64,000 nt of DNA, taken from assembly GCF_035046485.1 (NCBI RefSeq), contig NC_085137.1, positions 130,080,703 through 130,144,702 on the forward strand, written 5' to 3'. How positions within the stretch are numbered: the stretch's first letter is position 1; every line of letters begins with the position of its first letter. The stretch comes from Aedes albopictus (lineage: Eukaryota; Arthropoda; Insecta; Diptera; Culicidae). Below, piece after piece: positions 1 through 10,000 of the stretch. Below the pieces are notes generated by a model that was given only the letters and a program-made list of their open reading frames with translations, searched no databases and was not told the origin of the DNA. Both the position numbers and the translations under genes were made by a program.

Positions 1-348
1 GCCTGTTTACAACTATCAGAATAAATCTTATGAATCCCATTGCAACTCTACATAGATTAGGTTCACTCTTTAAGGACAAACTTGTTAGAACCCCAAAATT
101 GCCGACTTTGGCACCTCCTCACGATATCGATGGCACAAATCTCTTCGTAAACAAAACCAGCGCACCTGATCTTCTTATTTTAGGTTTTTATTACAAGTGA
201 GCAAGAACAGAATAATGAAATGTTTTGTTGTGAAGCTTGTTTCTTGAGATTTGTGCGTTTGAAGTTTTGATGCACTGTTAAAGCGGGATGTCAAGACGTT
301 TGTTCTTAAACCAAGCCTTAAACCCTTTGAGTTATAGGCATTAACATC
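1..348. other. Unassigned AT-rich sequence
   Basis: No open reading frame, repeat or conserved motif is recognised in this left edge. Confidence 0.6.
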
Positions 349-351
349 TAA

Positions 352-520
352 AAGGCTCTGGCAGCATCCTTTTATTACATAACGCTCAAATCGACGTTTT
401 TCGACCCCCCTCTCCCCTCCGTAATGCTTTTTTGTATGAAAATCTTTTTTGTAAGGGCCGTAAAGCTTGGCCGTACTCGCCCCCTCCCCCTGGAGCGTTA
501 CGTTATTTATGAACGGCGGC
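352..520. mobile_element. MITE with 3-bp TAA-type target site
   Basis: The right end (about 494-520) reads GAGCGTTACGTTATTTATGA followed by a GC-rich tip. The left part (about 374-390) carries the inverted counterpart, ATTACATAACGCTC. Inside are C-rich runs of the kind seen in the related elements at 21720, 28969 and 38217. TAA lies at both edges (349-351 and 521-523), as in PIF/Harbinger-like m3bp MITEs. The left tip is poorly preserved, so that edge is approximate. No coding capacity. Confidence 0.6.
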
Positions 521-549
521 TAATACCGAAACAGTAGAATAAGAAAAGG

Positions 550-1060
550 TCATTGGTTACCCTTGTAGATCAGACGACCTTCACTCGCGGAAGTTCTTGG
601 AGGACCTAGAACATCGTTGAAAATAAGTTCTTCACAGAACAATGCTCCAGTTATGATGGTGCACCGTGTCAGTAATGTAACAACAATCCATGGATTACGC
701 TTGTAGATCTCAAGGCTTTTACTCTCGTCCTTGGATGACCTAGAATATCTTTGTAAATTTGTTCTTTAAAGAACAATGCTCAATGGCTCTGTATGTATTG
801 CACTGTATCATTTATGTAACAATCTGTTGATTACGCTTGTAGATCTTGATGCCTACTGGCCTGGCCTGACGTACTATTGTTGGTTATGTCTTGTCTTAAA
901 TGTGATGTTGAACAAATAAATGTATGTATGTATATGCATGTATCTTGATGCCTATATTCGCGAGAGCTTGTGGAGGACCTTCTACATTTATGGACATAAC
1001 TCTATAATTCATAGACCTATAGAATGTTGCACATCAGAAGAATGGTAACAAAACCCCATT
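550..1060. repeat. Degenerate ~135-bp direct repeats (about 3.5 copies)
   Basis: The phrase TTACGCTTGTAGATCT, or a close variant, recurs near 559, 695, 831 and 1060. Each is followed by a GGAGGACCTAGAA-like segment, and each copy ends in a TAATGTAACAA or GGTAACAA phrase. Copies are clearly diverged. The third copy is split by a small insertion at 856-941. No coding function is apparent. Confidence 0.65.
856..941 (+). mobile_element. 5'-truncated non-LTR retrotransposon tail
   Basis: An 86-bp segment ends in AACAAATAAATGTATGTATG, a polyadenylation-like signal followed by a short TATG repeat. It is flanked by the 13-bp direct repeat ATCTTGATGCCTA (843-855 and 942-954). A direct repeat of this length beside a simple 3' tail fits target-primed reverse transcription. 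The parent LINE family cannot be named. Confidence 0.7.
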
Positions 1061-1228
1061 GATAACGTATGTAGATCTGCTGAAAATGTCCTGGAACACC
1101 CCTACACCCCTAAGCCTTATGTCCCACCCAAACAACGCCTTATATCCTCTTGAACACTTTATGACAGTGTCCTTGATCTTTTGATTTGTCCGTCTAAAGT
1201 CTGAACCGTCCTTGACACCTCTAAAAAT

Positions 1229-1312
1229 AACTGTGGAAGTGCTAAAAAACACTAAGTTGAAGCGAGGCAGGCCAAGTCCCAGTGGGGACGTAGAGCCCTA
1301 AAGAAGAAGAAC
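1229..1312 (+). mobile_element. 3' fragment of a tRNA-derived SINE
   Basis: The stretch containing CACTAAGTTGAAGCGAGGCA and ending in an AAGAAGAAG tail matches, with substitutions, the 3' part of the longer SINE on the minus strand at 62695-62970. The tRNA-like head is missing here, so this is a 5'-truncated copy. The shared region runs through the segment ending GACGT(A/C)GAGCC and the AAG tail. Confidence 0.7.
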
Positions 1313-1584
1313 CTCTAAAAATTCTCTGAAACCCTCCTTAAAACCAGTATGGATTCTCCTCCTCCAAACCCTTCAACCTTCCCTTGCCACCTCTACACTA
1401 ATCCCTAGAATCCACCCATGCTACATTACCACCTCCCTTTCTGCTTGAACTCTCTGAAACAATCTTCGGATATTCAAAGGTGAGAACATTTTCAATATTT
1501 TCAGATTTTCCAGTGTTTCTACACGGTCCCCCGTGTAAGCATAGTTCCTAGGATATGACCGATGCCTTCGAGGTGCTATAAATC

Positions 1585-1938
1585 CTATAAATCACATTGG
1601 AAGACTACAGTGCCTTTTAAAATATGAACATTTTGGTAGAGCAAACGACAGCTTAGAAAATCTTGGTTGAACACTTTCTTCGTCAAGGTCCAATCCGACG
1701 GCTCCAGCTGGATGGCCAGATCATTTACACATCGTCCCACTTGGCCAGCTGAATGTGGGGAATCTTGTTTGCACCGATTAAGGTCGGTAATAACCGACTG
1801 CCGCCTGAGTTCCGATAACATGGCGAGAAGTATGTCCTTCGAGTCCACCAGATGAACCTGGAATTCATCCAGCCGGAGCGTATGCGCGGGTTCATTCTCG
1901 GGGACATCCCATTGTTCGCCCTCGATATCTTGCCGCAA
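1585..1938 (-). other. Unrecognised 117-codon open frame
   Basis: The minus-strand frame encodes a charged, non-repetitive protein-like sequence (DEFQVHLVDSKDILLAMLSE near residues 25-44). No domain, start context or splice site is recognised. It could be a decayed fragment of a host gene or of a transposon. It is listed because its composition is more protein-like than chance frames nearby; it is weakly supported as a gene. Confidence 0.2.
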
Positions 1939-1973
1939 CTACTTGGTTTCTCCTGTAATCGTGTCAAAGAAAA

Positions 1974-2218
1974 TTTGAATGTCAATTACCATCAGACACC
2001 AGTAGCCGCTCGTGTTCCAATAGCCGCTCACCGACTTAAAAATGATGTTTATTGGCATAAAAATGTACGATTGTCTTCATCCGTGTATAATTTGGCACGC
2101 ATATTTTGAATATCCGTGGAAAAACAATTATTTTTGCAGGGAACTCTGTTTTCTACACTCTTGATCGGCGATTGGAACACGAGCGGCTACTGGTACACTG
2201 AGGGTATGTCATTCCCAC
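1974..2218. mobile_element. Foldback (long inverted-repeat) MITE
   Basis: Positions 1999-2021 and 2171-2193 are perfect 23-bp inverted repeats (core GCCGCTCGTGTTCCAAT). The match continues outward, imperfectly, to a GGGAATGACAT-like tip on the right (about 2205-2216, read in reverse complement) and GAATGTCA on the left. The tip resembles the foldback element at 51013-51175. No coding frame. Confidence 0.65.
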
Positions 2219-3258
2219 TTAACACTTACAGTAATCTTGCACAAGTAGGGGAAGATCGTTCCGTTTGATCTGATAATGGGAGGCCTATCTGATAGCCTCC
2301 AGTTGATCCTTAAAGTTCAACGTTCAACCAAACACACCAGTTCCAGCTGCAGTTCTCGTTCCGTTTCCGAAACAGTGTCCCACAGTCGGCCCTATTCAGA
2401 CGGTCTTCAGCAATCGACATCTTATCTTGAATAAACAGTGGCATCACAAAGTATGCTCATCGAATCCATCTAACAGGTCCAGATCTAACGGAATCTAGCC
2501 AGCTTCTGTGCTGTCGAGCAATTATCTTCCGTACTTTGTACTTTCGGGGTGATCATCTCGCGGCACCGTAGTTCACAATTATGCAGAACATTACGCGGCG
2601 TCTCATCAAGCTCTGAAAATCAACGCATATCATATGTATTCCAAATTAAGGGACCAGTATTTGAAACTCACCCGTGTACGCCAGCTAATTGCTCTGCGGT
2701 GAATTATGGTCCGGACAGTTAGCACACAGCTTCAGTTGCACTTATATGGATTTCGCGTGTTCGTATAGAACATCCGCAGTCGCTAGGAAATCCGCGGTTC
2801 CTAGATTGTCTTATAATTATCGTGGAAGTTCTCACACCAAGCGGCAATATCGTCTTCCAGCTCGATATCAAAGCCACGATCCCCATTCCAGCCAGCTAAC
2901 CGATGTGTGGTACAATCTGGATTCTTGAAAGCACCTTCCGGACTCTCCGGATGCCGATTTGTACGGCATCACCATCTCGTCTTCGGATTTGTTATTATCC
3001 TCACAGGCAATATGTATAAAAATTTAATTTGTATTAAAACTAGTGAAACTCCAAAGAAAAATAAAACGCGTAAATTAATAATTCTCGGCAAAAGTTTCGG
3101 ATAAACAGTACTGCGAGAACCACCCGGATGATCGTTTTGTTTTGGATTATCAAAATCCAGGTTGTCACTAATACCAATGCAACTAGTGGGAAATGAACGA
3201 TAGTCGATAAAAACGATACAAGTCGACGATTTGAACGTCGACGAATTTTGATGCATCC
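2219..3258. other. Unassigned intergenic sequence
   Basis: Only short chance frames are present. No repeat or conserved protein is recognised before the satellite begins. Confidence 0.5.
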
Positions 3259-6200
3259 TTATGTACTTCCAAGCTCAAAACAAGCTTAGGATGCACAAAT
3301 CACCCGAGGGTGCATTCAGTTAATATTGTGCATCAAATGGGTTCTTATGTACTTCCAAGCTCAAAACAAGCTTAGGATGCACAAATCACCCGAGGGTGCA
3401 TTCAGTTAATATTGTGCATCAAATGGGTTCTTATGTACTTCCAAGCTCAAAACAAGCTCAGGATGCACAAATCACCCGAGGGTGCATTTAGCTAATATTG
3501 TGCATCAAATGGGTTCTTATGTACTTCCAAGCTCAAAACAAGCTTAGGATGCACAAATCACCCGAGGGTGCATTTAGTTAATATTGTGCATCAAATGGGT
3601 TCTTATGTACTTCCAAGCTCAAAACAAGCTTAGGAAGCACAAATCACCCGAGGGTGCATTTAGTAAATATTGTGCATCAAATGGGTTCTTATGTACTCCC
3701 AATTTCGGTAAAAGCTTAGGATGCACAAATCACCCGAGGGTGCATTCAGTTAATATTGTGCATCAAATGGGTTCTTATGTACTTCCAAGCTCAAAACAAG
3801 CTAACAATTATCATGTTGTTTTCCGAAGGTCTCCAGTGATGTTAGCTTACCCTGCTACAACAAACCATCAGGTAGATCATTCCGTTCCGGTATGACTCTG
3901 CAGCCATAGGTAATCCTTGCGCTGATGGTGGGTACACAATCATCATCATCATCATCACTTCCAAGCTCAAAACAAGCTTAGGATGCACAAATCACCCGAG
4001 GGTGCATTTAGATAATATTGTGCATCAAATGGGTTCTTATGTACTTCCAAGCTCAGAACAAGCTTAGGATGCACAAATCACCCGAGGGTGCATTCAGTTA
4101 ATATTGTGCATCAAATGGGTTCTTATGTACTTCCAAGCTCAAAACAAGCTTAGGATGCACAAATCACCCGAGGGTGCATTCAGTTAATATTGTGCATCAA
4201 ATGGGTTCTTATGTACTTCCAAGCTCAAAACAAGCTTAGGATGCACAAATCACCCGAGGGTGCATTCAGTTAATATTGTGCATCAAATGGGTTCTTATGT
4301 ACTTCCAAGCTCAAAACAAGCTTAGGATGCACAAATCACCCGAGGGTGCATTCAGTTAATATTGTGCATCAAATGGGTTCTTATGTACTTCCAAGCTCAG
4401 AACAAGCTTAGGATGCACAAATCACCCGAGGGTGCATTTAGTTAATATTGTGCATCAAATGGGTTCTTATGTACTTCCAAGCTCAGAACAAGCTTAGGAT
4501 GCACAAATCACCCGAGGGTGCATTTAGTTAATATTGTGCATCAAATGGGTTCTTATGTACTTCCAAGCTCAGAACAAGCTTAGGATGCACAAATCACCCG
4601 AGGGTGCATTTAGTTAATATTGTGCATCAAATGGGTTCTTATGTACTTCCAAGCTCAAAACAAGCTTAGGATGCACAAATCACCCGAGGGTGCATTCAGT
4701 TGATATTGTGCATCAAATGGGTTTTTATGTACTCCCAATTTCGGTAAAAGCTTAGGATGCACAAATCACCCGAGGGTGCATTCAGTTAATATTGTGCATC
4801 AAATGGGTTCTTATGTACTTCCAAGCTCAAAACAAGCTTAGGATGCACAAATCACCCGAGGGTGCATTCAGTTAATATTGTGCATCAAATGGGTTCTTAT
4901 GTACTTCCAAGCTCAAAACAAGCTTAGGATGCACAAATCACCCGAGGGTGCATTTAGTTAATATTGTGCATCAAATGGGTTCTTATGTACTTCCAAGCTC
5001 AGAACAAGCTTAGGATGCACAATTCACCCGAGGGTGCATTTAGTTAATATTGTGCATCAAATGGGTTCTTATGTACTTCCAAGCTCAGAACAAGCTTAGG
5101 ATGCACAAATCACCCGAGGGTGCATTTAGTTAATATTGTGCATCAAATGGGTTCTTATGTACTCCCAATTTCGGTAAAAGCTTAGGATGCACAAATCACC
5201 CGAGGGTGCATTTAGTTAATATTGTGCATCAAATGGGTTCTTATGTACTTCCAAGCTCAAAACAAGCTTAGGATGCACAAATCACCCGAGGGTGCATTCA
5301 GTTAATATTGTGCATCAAATGGGTTCTTATGTACTTCCAAGCTCAGAACAAGCTTAGGATGCACAAATCACCCGAGGGTGCATTTAGTTAATATTGTGCA
5401 TCAAATGGGTTCTTATGTACTTCCAAGCTCAAAACAAGCTTAGGATGCACAAATCACCCGAGGGTGCATTCAGTTAATATTGTGCATCAAATGGGTTCTT
5501 ATGTACTTCCAAGCTCAAAACAAGCTTAGGATGCACAAATCACCCGAGGGTGCATTCAGTTAATATTGTGCATCAAATGGGTTCTTATGTACTTCCAAGC
5601 TCAGAACAAGCTTAGGATGCACAAATCACCCGAGGGTGCATTTAGTTAATATTGTGCATCAAATGGGTTCTTATGTACTTCCAAGCTCAGAACAAGCTTA
5701 GGATGCACAAATCACCCGAGGGTGCATTTAGTTAATATTGTGCATCAAATGGGTTCTTATGTACTTCCAAGCTCAGAACAAGCTTAGGATGCACAAATCA
5801 CCCGAGGGTGCATTTAGTTAATATTGTGCATCAAATGGGTTCTTATGTACTTCCAAGCTCAAAACAAGCTTAGGATGCACAAATCACCCGAGGGTGCATT
5901 CAGTTGATATTGTGCATCAAATGGGTTCTTATGTACTCCCAATTTCGGTAAAAGCTTAGGATGCACAAATCACCCGAGAGTGCATTCAGTTAATATTGTG
6001 CATCAAATGGGTTCTTATGTACTTCCAAGCTCAAAACAAGCTTAGGATGCACAAATCACCCGAGGGTGCATTCAGTTAATATTGTGCATCAAATGGGTTC
6101 TTATGTACTTCCAAGCTCAAAACAAGCTTAGGATGCACAAATCACCCGAGGGTGCATTTAGTTAATATTATGCATCAAATGGGTTCTTATGTACTTCCAA

Positions 6201-6785
6201 GCTCAGAACAAGCTTAGGATGCACAATTCACCCGAGGGTGCATTTAGTTAATATTGTGCATCAAATGGGTTCTTATGTACTTCCAAGCTCAGAACAAGCT
6301 TAGGATGCACAAATCACCCGAGGGTGCATTTAGTTAATATTGTGCATCAAATGGGTTCTTATGTACTCCCAATTTCGGTAAAAGCTTAGGATGCACAAAT
6401 CACCCGAGGGTGCATTTAGTTAATATTGTGCATCAAATGGGTTCTTATGTACTTCCAAGCTCAGAACAAGCTTAGGATGCACAAATCACCCGAGGGTGCA
6501 TTTAGTTAATATTGTGCATCAAATGGGTTCTTATGTACTCCCAATTTCGGTAAAAGCTTAGGATACACAAATCACCCGAGGGTGCATTCAGTTAATATTG
6601 TGCATCAAATGGGTTCTTATGTACTTCCAAGCTCAAAACAAGCTTAGGATGCACAAATCACCCGAGGGTGCATTTAGTTAATATTGTGCATCAAATGGGT
6701 TCTTATGTACTTCCAAGCTCAGAACAAGCTTAGGATGCACAAATCACCCGAGGGTGCATTCAGGTAATATTGTGCATCAAATGGG
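3259..6785. repeat. 86-bp satellite array, about 39 units, with higher-order structure
   Basis: Units recur every 86 bp (TTCTTATGTACTT starts spaced exactly 86 at 3341, 3427, 3513 and 3599). Each unit has a HindIII-type AAGCTT and the inverted pair GATGCACAA / TTGTGCATC, which could form a hairpin. Two unit types alternate irregularly: CCAAGCTC(A/G)(A/G)AAC, and a variant CCCAATTTCGGTAAAAG at 3697, 4733, 5163, 5937, 6367 and 6539. Blocks about 4205-5245 and 5410-6449 share the same order of variants at an offset of 1204 bp (14 units). The unit length is not a multiple of three, so no long frame crosses it. The array is interrupted at 3803-3956. Confidence 0.97.
3803..3956 (+). mobile_element. 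Non-LTR-like insertion inside the satellite
   Basis: About 155 bp unrelated to the satellite end in an (ATC)6-like tail (about 3938-3956). The same 22 bp of satellite sequence (beginning ACTTCCAAGCTC) precedes it at 3781-3802 and follows it at 3957-3978. That pattern fits a 5'-truncated LINE with a target-site duplication, although duplication of satellite sequence makes the TSD call less secure. Confidence 0.6.
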
Positions 6786-6829
6786 TAGGATACGCTCATT
6801 AGAAATCCCTTAAGAAGAAAGAGTGTTTT

Positions 6830-7032
6830 TGTTGTAAACATAGTAAAAGATCAGATATTATTACATTTAATACTCAAGTAGTCTCTTTATTACTTTACTG
6901 ATCTGACTCGCGTGTTACAATGATGTGTTGGCTGCTTCTCTACCTGCCTCTACTCTCCCGCTACCGTGTGGTCTACACACACTCAAGTCTCTTAGAATCC
7001 ATCTCTACGAGGGGTTCCCCAATATTGCAACA
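6830..7032 (-). repeat. 3' LTR of element A
   Basis: 203 bp, identical by eye to the other LTR at 11888-12090. Ends are TGTTG and CAACA. It directly abuts the last bases after the satellite array. Confidence 0.96.
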
Positions 7033-7046
7033 TCTTCCCTTTCCTA
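7033..7046 (-). other. Polypurine tract of element A
   Basis: Read on the minus strand this is AGGAAAGGGAAGA immediately before the 3' LTR, the expected position of the plus-strand primer. Confidence 0.75.
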
Positions 7047-7062
7047 AGAAAAGTTCTTAAAA

Positions 7063-10000
7063 CTACAACTGATAATCTTTAAGTTTTTCTGGAATACGAG
7101 TTTGTCTCCTGGGACGGTAATTCGATGACGGTGTAATGGGCCGAACCCCCTTTTGCTTCGACACCTTCGACACCGGCGGTGATGCACTTGACGTTTCACC
7201 TGTTGCAACTGCGGCTGCAGTCGCGATCGCTGTTGTTGTTGTTTTCGTTCGTGGTTGGCACGGAGACGGAGGGATCGACGTTGAATCATTCGGCAGTTCA
7301 ATTGGATTTTCCTTGGGATTTTCTTCGGTCATCGCTTGGTCCAAAGGAATGGATGCAGGTTGAACATTTGCTGACTCTTGAAGTATCGCAGGAACAGCAA
7401 CTGGTTCGTTTACCACCGGACGACCAACATTAGATGGCAAACAGCGGTATGGCGACGTATCGGATTCCTTTCGTGGCTTCAAGTGTACCAGGGAACGACG
7501 GTACTGTGCTCCATCCACGCTCACCTGATAAGATCGGTCGTTGAAACGGTTCGACACCGTTCCCTGGGTCCAAACCTTCGAGGCCTCCGGATTCAGTTGC
7601 ACGTAGACTGGCGAACCAATTTGTAGCTCCGGTAAGTTTCGGGATTTCTTATCGTAGTTGATTTTCGTCCGCTTACGTTTCTCTTCAATTTTAGCTGGAA
7701 TATCTTCTTCTGTCTTCGGGAGCAGATTCATTGCCGCGGTTGGAACACCACAGCGGGTCGAACGGGATAGAAGTCGGGCTGCCGGACTGGAACCAATGTT
7801 ATTTGGTATGTTGCGCCAATGAAGAAGCGTATACCAAAAATCAGTTCCACTTTCATCGGCTTTCTTCATCAAATACTTGGCAATTTTCACCGCAGACTCC
7901 GCCTTGCCATTTGCCTGCTGGTGATGTGGTGCCGATGTAGCCAAATCGAAGTCCCATTCTGCAGCAAAAATTGCCATTTTTTGATTCGCAAAGTTGGTGC
8001 CGTTGTCGGTGATGACTTGTTGAGGTACTCCAAATCTTGCGAAGTTTTGCTTGCACACCGCAATAACCGATTCCGGACTCAGATCTTTAAGTGAGCTCAC
8101 TTCAAAGAAGTCCGAGTAGTGATCTACCATGACCAAAAATTTCTGCTTGACGCCTTGTAGTTCGCAGAAGAATACATCCATCGAAATCAACTGGAAGGGA
8201 TGAACCGGTATTTGGTGGCACTGCATCGGCGGATTCTGCTGGGATGCCGCAAATTTTGCACAAACCGCACAGTTTTTTACTACCTCCTTTATCTGGACGG
8301 ACATTCCTGGCCAAAAGACATTGGCCCGAGCCAGCCGCAAAGTCGCCGAGATTCCATTATGGCTGATGTGGCAACTATCTATTAGCTTCCTTCTCAAGGC
8401 ATACGGGATCACGATACGGTCGTTACGAAATACTAGACCATCCTGGGTGGACAACTCGTTCCTGTAACAAAAATACACCTTCGCGCTATCTGGAACGCTA
8501 TCGACACTTCCTGGCCACCCATTTCGAATGTAGCTGACAACGAGTTGCATTGATCCGTCCTTCTCGGTTTCCCGAATGATTTCGTCCAGCCTGGCACTTG
8601 ACACATGTAGGAAGTTACTGAGCTTCACTTCTTGCACTTCGTCGAACACTTTGAAGATGTCCTGCTTTCTGTACTCATCGCTTGGCTGAATTCCTCGCAG
8701 TGGAGCCCGTGACAGAGCATCAGCGATGACATTGTCTTTCCCGGTCACATATTCAATAGACAGATTGTAGCGTTGTAGATTGAGAAGCATGTGCTGCAGC
8801 CGGCGGGGTGCTGACAGGAGAGGTTTCTGGAATATGTTCAGAAGCGGCTTGTGGTCGGTTCGAATTGTCGTTTTTGGATTGCCGACCACTAATTGATCGA
8901 ATCTGACGCAGGCGAAAAGAATAGCAAGAAGTTCCTTCTCGATCTGTGCATAATTTTTCTCGGTTGCTGTCAGCGTTCTTGATGCGTACCCGATGACACC
9001 GTTGTTCTGAAACACGGCCACCCCTAGACCGATGCTGCTGGCGTCACACTCGATGGTGAGGGGCTCGTTGACATCATAGTAGCGTAACGACTTGATATCT
9101 GCTACCAGAGACTTCACCTGGTTGAACTCTTTCTCCTCTACAGCTGTCCATTTCCATGGAACCGATTCTGAAATCAGCTCCCGAAGATGCGTCAAGTTTG
9201 CGCTTAGATTCCTTATGAAGCGCCCGAGGTATGTAACCATTCCCACAAATCGGTGCACCTCCTTGCGGTTTATTGGCCGTGGAAAATCCCGAATCGCAGC
9301 AATCTTCGAGTCATCAGCTTTCAAACCTTGATCGGTGAGGATGTGACCGTAGAATTTCACTGAAGTTTCACACAATTTCAGCTTCGATCGGTTGAGCTTC
9401 ACGTTATGTTCTTCTAGTCGACACAGTAGTTTCTCCAAGCACTTGTTGTGATTCCGGAGCGCTTCGTCCAGAGTGTCGCCAACACCGACCACCAGGATAT
9501 CATCAGCTATACACTCGACGCCTTCCAGGTCCTGGATCACTTCTTGCAGCTTCAGTTGGAAAATCTCTGGCGCTGGTGCCACACCAAAAGGAAGACGGGT
9601 CCACCGATAGCGACCAAATGGTGTCCAAAAGGTGGTCAACTTGCTGCTTGGCTCGTCGAGGACAACGTGCCAGAAGCCCTTCTTTGCATCGACCGTGGTG
9701 AAGACCTTTGCTTTTCCTAGTTCTGGCAAAATTTCTTCAAGAGTAACGAATTGAAGATTCGGTCTCTTCAATGCCTTGTTGAGGAAGACTGGATCCAAGC
9801 ATATGCGTACGCCTGAACCACGTTGAACTATTACGATGTTACTCACCCACTCGGTGTGCGCTGTTTCTTTCACGATGATGCCGTTCTTCTCCAGACTTTC
9901 CAGCTCGGCCTTCAGTTGACTTCTTTTCGCTATTGGTACCCGGCGAGGAGGCTGAATCTTTGGCGCTACATCGGGATCGATCTCCAGTGTTACAACCCCA

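Noticed and set aside
3584..3895. 103-codon frame in the satellite
   Set aside because: It spans satellite units whose 86-bp length shifts frame every copy and then enters the insertion; a chance frame.
3259..6785. CRISPR-like array
   Set aside because: Units are contiguous 86-bp tandem copies without unique spacers, in a eukaryotic setting; it is a satellite.
7044..7626. Small frames opposite the end of element A pol
   Set aside because: They overlap the intact minus-strand polyprotein and have no recognisable features.
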